Origin: an uncultured Fusobacterium sp.
GTDB taxonomy: Bacteria > Fusobacteriota > Fusobacteriia > Fusobacteriales > Fusobacteriaceae
Assembly (NCBI GenBank): GCA_900542625.1
Contig: UQOH01000006.1
Coordinates: 1 to 49,696, forward strand
Length of the DNA stretch: 49,696 nt
Direction of reading: 5' to 3'
Below, piece after piece: positions 43,630-49,696 of the stretch. How positions within the stretch are numbered: position 1 is the first letter of the stretch; each line of letters starts with the position of its first letter. The position numbers were made by a program, and so were the translations under genes. The notes under the pieces are model-generated. The model did not search any database and was not told the origin of the DNA. It worked only from the letters and a program-made list of their open reading frames with translations.

Positions 43630-44634
43630 ATGATTACTCAAAAGGAAATAGCTGAAAAGCTCGGTATAAGTCGGACTACTGTTGCAAGAGCAATAAACGG
43701 AAGTTCTTTAATAAAGGATGAAACAAAAGAAAAAGTAATGAAACTCATTAAAGAGATGAATTATGAAAAAAATATTGTTGGAAGTTCCCTTGCAATTAAA
43801 AAAAATAAAAAAGTTTACTGTCTTGTTATAAAATCCAAAAATGAGTTCTATACTCAGGAAATTATAAGAGGACTTAATGATGCAGGAAAAGAATTTAAGC
43901 CTTATGGATTCAGAATAGAAATAATAGACACTGATATTAACGATTCTGAAAAACAGCTTGAACAGCTTAAAACAATTCTTGAATACGAAGATATAGACGG
44001 ACTTATCATCACGCCTCTTGAAAAAGAAAAAGTGTACGAAATGATTAAGCCTCATTTAGACAGAATAAAAGTAGTTTCTCTTGGAATAAGACTTGGAGAC
44101 GAAATATTCCATGTTGGACCAGACCACGTGAAACAGGGAAGAATTGCCGCCTCTATTATGAACTCTCTTCTGAGAACAGGGGAAAAACTTCTTATCATCA
44201 ATAATGGAGATGACAGAATATCTTCAAAAGAATATATTGAAGGATTTATTGAAACAGCACGTTCTGGAAATGCTGAAATTATAGGTCCTATTAATGGAAA
44301 CGGCATAGAAAACAGTGTTGAACTTGTAAAAAATCTTTCTGCCAAAGGTGAAATTACAGGAATTTATATAAACAGATATGCACATGATATCTATGATAAA
44401 ATTCCAAAACATTTTCTTGCAGATAAAAAAATTATAACAAACGGAATAAGTAAAAAAATAAAGAAAATGATTAAAAACGGAGTTATTACAGCAACTGTTA
44501 TGGAAGAAATCTCTGCAGAGGGATATACTTCTGCCAAAAAAATGTTTGAACTTCTGTATAAAGGAGCTGTTGAAACAGGAAACTGGGAGATTTCAAAATC
44601 TCATATAATTTTTCTTGAAAATTTAAATGATTAA
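43630..44634 (+). CDS. LacI-family transcriptional regulator
   Basis: A 334-residue LacI/PurR-type regulator. The helix-turn-helix is at the extreme N-terminus (MITQKEIAEKLGISRTTVARAING), followed by the hinge helix region and a periplasmic-binding-like effector domain (IDGLIITPLEKEKVYEMI, RTGEKLLIINNGDDRISSKEYIEGF). The centre-CG palindromes TGTTC-N4-GAACA at three nearby promoters are the shape LacI proteins bind, so it is the likely repressor of the sialic-acid genes. The effector may be a sialic-acid breakdown product. The ROK kinase gene follows with 16 bases between stop and start. Confidence 0.9.
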   Translation: MITQKEIAEKLGISRTTVARAINGSSLIKDETKEKVMKLIKEMNYEKNIVGSSLAIKKNKKVYCLVIKSKNEFYTQEIIRGLNDAGKEFKPYGFRIEIIDTDINDSEKQLEQLKTILEYEDIDGLIITPLEKEKVYEMIKPHLDRIKVVSLGIRLGDEIFHVGPDHVKQGRIAASIMNSLLRTGEKLLIINNGDDRISSKEYIEGFIETARSGNAEIIGPINGNGIENSVELVKNLSAKGEITGIYINRYAHDIYDKIPKHFLADKKIITNGISKKIKKMIKNGVITATVMEEISAEGYTSAKKMFELLYKGAVETGNWEISKSHIIFLENLND

Positions 44635-44650
44635 TATCAAGGAGTTAAAA

Positions 44651-45559
44651 TTGAAAATAGTAGGTATAGATATTGGCGGTACAATGATAAAATACGGATT
44701 GCTTTCTTTAGAAGGAGAAATTCTTGAAAGTGGAGAAACAGCAACTGAGGCTTCAAAAGGTGTGGAAGTTCTTTTTGAAAAACTTTGCACTATTGTTGAA
44801 GGATATTCTAAAGAAGAGATTGCAGGAATAGCTGTGTCAGGTACCGGACAGATAGATGGAAGTATTGGAAAAGTAATTGGAGGAAATGAAATTATTCCAG
44901 GATGGATAGGAACAAATCTTGTTGAAAGACTGGAAAAGAGATTCAATCTTCCTGCAGTTTTAGAAAATGATGTTAACTGTGCTGCTCTTGGAGAAAAATG
45001 GCTTGGTGCCGGAAAAGGGCAGAATGATTTTGTATGCCTTACAATAGGAACAGGTATCGGAGGAGGAGTCGTTTTAAACGGCAATATCTTCAGAGGAGAT
45101 ACTTGTGTTGCTGCTGAATTCGGACATATTCAGATAGAAAAAAACGGCGTGCAGTGTTTATGTGGAAAAAAAGGATGCTATGAAAGATATGCCTCTGCTA
45201 CTGCTCTTGTAAGAATGGCAAAAGAAAGAACAGGGGAAGAACTTAACGGTAAAGAGATTTTTGACAGAGAAAAAGCTGGAGAACCTGTTTTTGTTCAGCT
45301 TGTAAAAGACTGGGTAGATTACTTTACTGACGGACTTAGCACTATTATATATATTTTTAATCCGGCATTGGTTATTGTTGGCGGAGGAGTTACAAAACAG
45401 GGAGATTATCTTCTTGATAAAATATACAAAAGCATAGACAGCAAAATTGGAATAAATTACAAAAAAAATCTTTCCATTAAATTTGCTGAACTGGGAAATA
45501 ATGCAGGAATGCTTGGAGCTGAATATCTGCTTCTTAAAAAAATAGGAAAAATAAAATAA
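44651..45559 (+). CDS. ROK-family kinase, probable N-acetylmannosamine kinase
   Basis: A 302-residue ROK sugar kinase. I start it at TTG 44651 (KIVGIDIGGTMIKYGLL), placed 9 bases after AAGGAG, and not at the ATG 44627 that overlaps the LacI gene. The ATP loop GIDIGGT, LENDVNCAALGEKWLGAGK, GTGIGGGVVLNG and the zinc motif CLCGKKGCYE are all present. With nanE and nanM nearby the likely substrate is N-acetylmannosamine (NanK role); a glucose or GlcNAc kinase remains possible. Confidence 0.87.
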   Translation: MKIVGIDIGGTMIKYGLLSLEGEILESGETATEASKGVEVLFEKLCTIVEGYSKEEIAGIAVSGTGQIDGSIGKVIGGNEIIPGWIGTNLVERLEKRFNLPAVLENDVNCAALGEKWLGAGKGQNDFVCLTIGTGIGGGVVLNGNIFRGDTCVAAEFGHIQIEKNGVQCLCGKKGCYERYASATALVRMAKERTGEELNGKEIFDREKAGEPVFVQLVKDWVDYFTDGLSTIIYIFNPALVIVGGGVTKQGDYLLDKIYKSIDSKIGINYKKNLSIKFAELGNNAGMLGAEYLLLKKIGKIK

Positions 45560-45566
45560 AAAGCAT

Positions 45567-45620
45567 TTGACAAAAAAGATAATTAGGGGTATATATTAAA
45601 TATAAATGTTCACGAGAACA
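45567..45620 (+). promoter_or_regulatory. Promoter and operator of yhcH-nanE
   Basis: TTGACA (45567-45572), 17-base spacer, TATATA (45590-45595), then operator TGTTCACGAGAACA (45607-45620) over the start site. It is the best palindrome of the three. Confidence 0.82.
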
Positions 45621-45647
45621 AAAATTATTTATTAAGGAGATGGGACA

Positions 45648-46103
45648 ATGATATATGGTGAAATTAAAGATTTAAATCAATACAAAGGAATATCTGCAAA
45701 CTTAGATAAAGCTATAGAATATATTTTATCTGGAGAATACAAAAAAGGAACTCCGGGAAAAAATGTTATTGATGGAGACAATCTGTATTTCAACTATCCT
45801 GACTGCCCAATGACAAAAGAACTTGAAGATGGATTTTTTGAAAGCCACAAGCAATATATTGACATTCACGTTGTAATATCTGGAGAAGAAAATCTTGGAT
45901 ATGTTCCTCGTCCAGAAGCTGTTTTAACAAAAGAATATGACGCAGAAGGGGATTACGAACTTTTAGATGGAGAAATCAAAAATATGTTCCATTTGACACC
46001 TGAAAGATTTGTAATGTTTTTCCCTGACGAACCTCATATGGCTCTTTTAAAAGTTGGAGAAGTTAAACAGATTACAAAAGTTATATTTAAAGTTTTAGTT
46101 TAA
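45648..46103 (+). CDS. YhcH/YjgK/YiaL (DUF386) family protein, NanQ-like
   Basis: A 151-residue cupin-like protein of the YhcH family. ESHKQYIDIHVVISGEENLGYVPRP and RFVMFFPDEPHMALLKVGEVKQITKVIFKV carry the conserved histidines and glutamate thought to bind a metal. E. coli NanQ (YhcH) belongs here and is proposed to interconvert anomers of sialic acid. It is the first gene after the third LacI operator and is followed by nanE after 26 bases. AAGGAG ribosome site. Confidence 0.88.
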   Translation: MIYGEIKDLNQYKGISANLDKAIEYILSGEYKKGTPGKNVIDGDNLYFNYPDCPMTKELEDGFFESHKQYIDIHVVISGEENLGYVPRPEAVLTKEYDAEGDYELLDGEIKNMFHLTPERFVMFFPDEPHMALLKVGEVKQITKVIFKVLV

Positions 46104-46129
46104 TTATTAAAAAGTGAGGCGTATTTAAA

Positions 46130-46804
46130 ATGAGTAAATTTGAACAAGTTAAAGGAAAATTAATAGTTTCATGCCAGGCTCTTCCAGATGAACCGTTACA
46201 CAGCTCATATATTATGGGAAGAATGGCTTATGCTGCTCTTGTTGGAGGAGCATCAGGAATAAGAGCGAACACTGTTGCTGATATAAAAGAGATAAAATCA
46301 ACAGTAGATCTTCCAATAATCGGAATTATAAAACATCAATATGGAGACAACAATGTATATATCACACCTACTATGGCAGAAATAGATGCTCTTATGGCTG
46401 AAGGTGTAGATGTTATTGCTATTGACGGTACAAAAAGAGAAAGACCTGATGGAAGAACTCTTGAAAATCTTATGAAAGAAGTCAGAGCAAAATATCCTGA
46501 GCAGTTATTCATGGCTGACATCTCTTCTGTTGAAGAAGCTGTTGAGTGTGAAAGATTAGGATTTAATATGGTTGGAACTACTCTTGTTGGATATACTGAA
46601 TATACAAAAGGGAATGACCCTTTAACTGAACTTGCAAAAGTTGTTGCAGCAGTTAAAATTCCTGTTGTTGGAGAAGGAAATCTTGATACTCCTGCAAAAG
46701 CTAAAAAAGCTCTTGAAATAGGTGCTTACACAGTTGTTGTTGGAGGAGCTATTACAAGACCTCAGCAGATTACAAGAAAATTTGTAACTGAAATGGAAAA
46801 ATAA
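46130..46804 (+). CDS. nanE: N-acetylmannosamine-6-phosphate 2-epimerase NanE
   Basis: A 224-residue TIM-barrel epimerase forming N-acetylglucosamine-6-phosphate. KLIVSCQALPDEPLHSSYIMGRMAYAALVGGASGIRANTVADI at the start, LPIIGIIKHQYGDNNVYITPT, VIAIDGTKRERPDG and VVGEGNLDTPAKAKKALEIGAYTVVVGGAITRPQQIT at the end are all diagnostic. No nanA lyase or nagA/nagB is seen in the window, so the rest of the route is encoded elsewhere. Confidence 0.95.
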   Translation: MSKFEQVKGKLIVSCQALPDEPLHSSYIMGRMAYAALVGGASGIRANTVADIKEIKSTVDLPIIGIIKHQYGDNNVYITPTMAEIDALMAEGVDVIAIDGTKRERPDGRTLENLMKEVRAKYPEQLFMADISSVEEAVECERLGFNMVGTTLVGYTEYTKGNDPLTELAKVVAAVKIPVVGEGNLDTPAKAKKALEIGAYTVVVGGAITRPQQITRKFVTEMEK

Positions 46805-46838
46805 TTAATATCTAATTATAAAAATCACCCTACAAAGT

Positions 46839-46876
46839 AAAAATCCCAGTCCTGAAAAATCAGGCTGGGGTTTTTA
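46839..46876. terminator. Bidirectional terminator between nanE and the GltS-type gene
   Basis: AAATCCCAGtCCTGA and TCAGGcTGGGGTTT form a long stem with an AAAA loop, with A and T runs on either side. It serves the rightward nan genes and the leftward gltS-type operon. Confidence 0.9.
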
Positions 46877-46899
46877 TTTTAATTTATAAAAATTAGTTA

Positions 46900-48285
46900 T
46901 TATTTATATTTTTTTAATTTTTGACTTGGGACCCACCATTTTAATTTCCATGCAATAATCCACATAAATAAAACTATTCCCAAACTTACCCAAGTAACAA
47001 TATGTCCTCCTTTAATTGGAAATAAACTCATTATGATTGGCGGAAGAACTTGTAATCCTATTATTAAAGGTCTATTGAATAAATCAGCAATACCTGAATC
47101 TTCTATTCCTCTAGAACGTAAGTCTGGATCTACAACTCTCTGCAATAAAACTCCTGTAGCGGCAACACCTGTCGCATGTCCCCAGCACATCATATTACGT
47201 TCAAACCAATCTTCTCTTGAAGATTTTCCGCCAACATATATAAACCACCAAAATGTAATAATAAAACCTATTCCACAAACTACTAATAAAGGAACTGCAT
47301 AATTTAAAACAACAGATAAATTAAGAGAACCTATTCCTGATACCATTAAAAAATCTGTAGCTACACCTTGAACTCTTGATATCATAGAACGGTCTACATA
47401 TTCATGAACTTTTGTTTTATTTATAAAAGCATTTATCACAAAGCCACAAAGTAATGCTGTACAAAATTCCGGAACCGCAACTCCATAACCCATTTTAGCA
47501 GTAAATATTTTAAAATATTTAGAAATTAATATTCCACCTACAGATGCAAGTAGAACTAAGCCAATATGAAAGGACATTGGATCTAAACATATTGCTGAAA
47601 TTGTTATTTTCCCAGCAGATTTTTGTTTTTCTGGTGGTATTAAACCTGTCCTTAATTCAGAAGGAAGTTCCTGAGGATCATTAACATAATGTGTATAACC
47701 TTTTCTTGCTCCCCAGTTTATAATCGCCATTCCAAAAACAATTCCACCTACTATTCCTATCGTGGCGCATGTATTTCCAAAATCTGTCATATTTGCAATT
47801 CCTAAATCTTCCAATGCTTTTCCAACAGCTACTGCTGTCCCATGTCCGCCATAAAAACCAGTAGCCATCATTAATCCAAATTCATTTGGTAAATCATTGA
47901 AAAAATATTTTAAACCATACATTGTAACTAACATTCCTATCGCATATTGTAAAACTGCTATTCCTGTTATATTAAAAAACATCCCGCCAATAACTGTTCC
48001 AGACATAGCCTCTTTATTAGGTTTATCTCCTATAGGAGTTGCAGCAAAAATAACTGTAATTAATATCCCTGCATAAGTTCCAAATCCAGAAGAAAACTTT
48101 AACACAGAAAAGCCTTGTGGTCCTAATATTAATGCCAAAAAACCAGCAATTAAAGCAGCAGGAATAAGGAGTTTTTGAAATATCTTAACTTTCGCTCTTA
48201 AAATTTGTCCAATAACTAATAAAGCTGCCATAATACAAATATCATTAAAAATTATATTTAATGCCTTAGATATTGTTAAATTCAT
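46900..48285 (-). CDS. Sodium/glutamate symporter (GltS family)
   Basis: A 461-residue GltS/ESS-family carrier with about 12 membrane segments. MMATGFYGGHGTAVAVGKALEDLG carries the GGHGTA motif of one half. The second half has WFERNMMCWGHATGVAATGVLLQRVVDP, the matching inverted repeat. Both are typical of sodium:glutamate symporters, though it is longer than E. coli GltS (401). A related 2-oxo or hydroxy acid cannot be excluded as substrate. It is 15 bases from the dehydrogenase gene upstream, so they form one operon. Confidence 0.85.
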   Translation of the reverse strand: MNLTISKALNIIFNDICIMAALLVIGQILRAKVKIFQKLLIPAALIAGFLALILGPQGFSVLKFSSGFGTYAGILITVIFAATPIGDKPNKEAMSGTVIGGMFFNITGIAVLQYAIGMLVTMYGLKYFFNDLPNEFGLMMATGFYGGHGTAVAVGKALEDLGIANMTDFGNTCATIGIVGGIVFGMAIINWGARKGYTHYVNDPQELPSELRTGLIPPEKQKSAGKITISAICLDPMSFHIGLVLLASVGGILISKYFKIFTAKMGYGVAVPEFCTALLCGFVINAFINKTKVHEYVDRSMISRVQGVATDFLMVSGIGSLNLSVVLNYAVPLLVVCGIGFIITFWWFIYVGGKSSREDWFERNMMCWGHATGVAATGVLLQRVVDPDLRSRGIEDSGIADLFNRPLIIGLQVLPPIIMSLFPIKGGHIVTWVSLGIVLFMWIIAWKLKWWVPSQKLKKYK

Positions 48286-48300
48286 AATATTTTCTCCTTT

Positions 48301-49371
48301 TTAAAAAAAATAATAAGGTAATTGTTCATCAAAATTTTCTTTTTTATTTTTATACCAATTACATAGATGTTTTATAGTTTCCATAGCTTTATGTCGAACA
48401 GCTAAATCTGAATTAAATCCTTGATGAGGCTGTACATAAAAATTCTCTTCTAGTTTTAATGCCTTATCTACAATTTCTTTAGCCGCTTTTAAATTATCAT
48501 CGGAAACTTCTTTATTATTTCTTAACAAATTTGAAAATTCATCTTCATCAGAGAATACATCAAGCCCTATTCCTGAAATAACTCCTTTTTTATAAAAAGT
48601 TAAAAGAGTTTTCTCTGGAGCTATATCTCCTCTGGTAACATTTATGAATATAAGCCCTTCTTTAACTTTAGAAAAAAATTCATCTGAAAAATAGTTAACA
48701 TTATACAACGGACTGTTTTTATTCGTAGTTAAATTCATTACATTTACTATAATATCTGATATTTTAATAGCTTCTTCTTTTGAAATAAATTCCACTTCAT
48801 TTCCATATATTTTTTTCAAATCTTCTTCACGAAAATCAACTGCTTTTACTTGCAAATCATTAGCTTTTAATAAATCATAAACTTTTTTTCCTATTTTTCC
48901 AACACCAAATACAGTAGCTACTCTAGTTTTACTCATTTCCATAAAAGATGTTACATCGTTTCTTTCAAAAGTTTTTGCTTTCTTACTGTATTCATTTAAA
49001 TGTCCACATGCAGCATATAAAAATTTTATTGCTGTTTGTGCTACTGCATTAACACAATATTCACGAAGAGAAGCTATATTCATTTTATCTTGTAAATATT
49101 CAAGATGATCATATCCAGCACTTCTTGTTATAATACTCTTTTTCCTTCCATTAAGATATTCTGTTGGTAAAATAGAATGTGTTTTAGTAGTAATTATTTC
49201 TGGTAATACTACATCTGTGTTTTTTCCTAAAAATTCTTGAATAGTTTCTGGAACTATTAAATACTTTAAATCTTTAGGTAAAAAGTTGTTTTCAATTGCT
49301 TTTAAAGTTTCACTTTTTAAATGTTTTGCCTCTTCACCAAGGGCTTCAAAATGAATAATATCGTATTTCAT
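48301..49371 (-). CDS. D-2-hydroxyacid dehydrogenase
   Basis: A 356-residue NAD-dependent D-isomer-specific hydroxyacid dehydrogenase. The NAD loop is ATVFGVGKIGKKVYDLL. The catalytic arginine lies in LIFINVTRGDIAPEKTLL, an acidic segment GIGLDVFSDEDEF follows, and the catalytic histidine is in VQPHQGFNSDLAVRHKAM. It is a little longer than lactate dehydrogenases (about 330). Because it shares an operon with a glutamate-type symporter, reduction of 2-oxoglutarate to D-2-hydroxyglutarate is a fair guess; D-lactate formation is the alternative. Ribosome site AGGAGG. Confidence 0.85.
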   Translation of the reverse strand: MKYDIIHFEALGEEAKHLKSETLKAIENNFLPKDLKYLIVPETIQEFLGKNTDVVLPEIITTKTHSILPTEYLNGRKKSIITRSAGYDHLEYLQDKMNIASLREYCVNAVAQTAIKFLYAACGHLNEYSKKAKTFERNDVTSFMEMSKTRVATVFGVGKIGKKVYDLLKANDLQVKAVDFREEDLKKIYGNEVEFISKEEAIKISDIIVNVMNLTTNKNSPLYNVNYFSDEFFSKVKEGLIFINVTRGDIAPEKTLLTFYKKGVISGIGLDVFSDEDEFSNLLRNNKEVSDDNLKAAKEIVDKALKLEENFYVQPHQGFNSDLAVRHKAMETIKHLCNWYKNKKENFDEQLPYYFF

Positions 49372-49414
49372 AATTTCCTCCTAAAATATTTTTCTTCTAT
49401 TTTAAGAAAAAATA

Positions 49415-49492
49415 TGATATAATCAACTTGTCTACGGTATGATCATTATCATATCTAAACTCTCAAATTATTATTAATTTGGGAGTTTTTTT
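49415..49492 (+). ncRNA. Possible short RNA with its own promoter and terminator
   Basis: An extended -10 (TGATATAAT, 49415-49423) is followed about 35 bases later by a rightward terminator: AAACTCTCAAATTA (49457-49470), loop TTAT, TAATTTGGGAGTTT (49475-49488), then TTTTT. The transcript would be about 60 bases with no ORF, and it points away from the dehydrogenase gene. The -35 is poor. It may instead be a leftover terminator. Confidence 0.4.
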
Positions 49493-49521
49493 CTTATATA
49501 GAATAATTTGAATATAAAAAA

Positions 49522-49603
49522 CCTCCTTTAAATTTTATTCGATATAATAGAACGACGTTCGTTATTACAGTATAATTATATTATTCTTTTTTCTCATTGT
49601 CAA
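49522..49603 (-). promoter_or_regulatory. Orphan consensus promoter, operator and ribosome site
   Basis: Read leftward: perfect TTGACA (49603-49598), 17-base spacer, perfect TATAAT (49580-49575), then the inverted repeat TAATAACGA-ACG-TCGTTCTATT (49567-49546), of TetR-operator type, then AAAGGAGG (49529-49522). No ATG, GTG or TTG follows at a useful distance. The rest of 49372-49696 has no gene. Confidence 0.7.
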
Positions 49604-49621
49604 TATTTTTTTATTTTTTAT

Positions 49622-49657
49622 TGTTTTAAAATAAAAAAAAATGTTTTAAAATAAAAA
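49622..49657. repeat. Short direct repeat, 20-bp period
   Basis: TGTTTTAAAATAAAAA occurs at 49622-49637 and again at 49642-49657. It lies upstream of the orphan promoter in very AT-rich DNA. It could be an UP-element-like or regulator site, or simply low-complexity sequence. Confidence 0.45.
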
Positions 49658-49696
49658 CAATTGAAAAAAAAATATAAATATTATATTATTAATTAT

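Noticed and set aside
44627..44650. ATG 44627 as the ROK kinase start
   Set aside because: It overlaps the LacI gene and has no ribosome site; TTG 44651 follows AAGGAG and gives the standard ROK N-terminus.
49437..49455. GATCATTATCAT near the dehydrogenase gene as a third copy of the ssnA palindrome
   Set aside because: It matches only part of the 17-bp palindrome and no sigma-54 promoter is nearby, so it may be chance in AT-rich DNA.
1..49696. CRISPR array, IS element or prophage
   Set aside because: No regularly spaced repeats, transposase or integrase genes were seen; only the left-edge fragment looks phage-like.

Overview
The window is about 49.7 kb of low-GC, A/T-rich bacterial chromosome with dense, mostly leftward operons. 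Gene content and codon style suggest a diderm anaerobe of the Fusobacteriota (Fusobacterium varium/ulcerans-like). The evidence is fermentative amino-acid and purine genes, a lipoprotein form of NanM, NiaR control of NAD synthesis, and strong AGGAGG ribosome sites. This placement is an inference. I saw no rRNA, tRNA, CRISPR array, transposase or replication origin.

Layout. (1) 3-275: the 3' end of a rightward gene resembling phage replisome-organizer C-termini. (2) 343-471: a short unreported secreted-peptide ORF. (3) 544-8293 (minus): a ten-gene molybdenum-cofactor and selenium-dependent molybdenum hydroxylase (SDMH) maturation operon: yqeC-mocA fusion, yqeB, moaA, xdhC, MOSC, moeA-like, moaC, modA, modB, mog. 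(4) 8432-16883 (minus): a catabolic operon ssnA, NCS2 permease, short ygfK, hyuA, xdhD. (5) 17237-22884 (minus): ygeX, ygeY, an SSS symporter, a D-aminoacylase. (6) 23173-29631 (plus): two tandem YgeV-type sigma-54 activators, a MocR regulator, a pyridoxal-type kinase and an iron-sulfur flavoprotein. (7) 29738-34044 (minus): an AGCS symporter, a second hydantoinase and an NCS1 permease. (8) 34456-38054 (minus): nadA-nadB-nadC-niaR with a NiaR-type operator. (9) 38210-39957: an AbrB-type membrane protein and a nitroreductase. (10) 40119-46804: a sialic-acid regulon (SSS transporter, NanM lipoprotein, LacI regulator, ROK kinase, YhcH, NanE) with three matching operators. (11) 46900-49371 (minus): a GltS-type symporter and a D-2-hydroxyacid dehydrogenase. 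(12) 49372-49696: non-coding sequence with a near-perfect orphan promoter/operator and a possible small RNA.

How it fits together. Blocks 3-7 look like one metabolic unit. Block 3 makes and matures the cofactor for the XdhD hydroxylase. Block 4 should take up and open purine rings (the ssnA/ygfK/hyuA/xdhD set is linked to anaerobic purine or urate catabolism in enteric and gut bacteria). Block 5 ends in YgeX, which splits 2,3-diaminopropionate to pyruvate and ammonia. Block 6 supplies the regulators and perhaps PLP. Block 7 is a sister uptake/hydantoinase operon.

The most notable result is regulatory. All three catabolic operons start with a GG-N10-GC sigma-54 promoter. The promoters of blocks 5 and 7 are followed upstream by the same three-site enhancer module, with spacing matching to within one base. 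Those two operons also end in near-identical 3' hairpin regions carrying a compensatory base-pair change. Block 4 instead has two copies of a different perfect palindrome. Together with the two YgeV paralogues this suggests a two-activator sigma-54 regulon for purine/hydantoin catabolism. Other oddities are a YgfK lacking its flavin/NADPH module, a YqeC-MocA fusion, modAB without modC, a 159-bp inverted repeat behind nanM, and the orphan promoter at the right edge.
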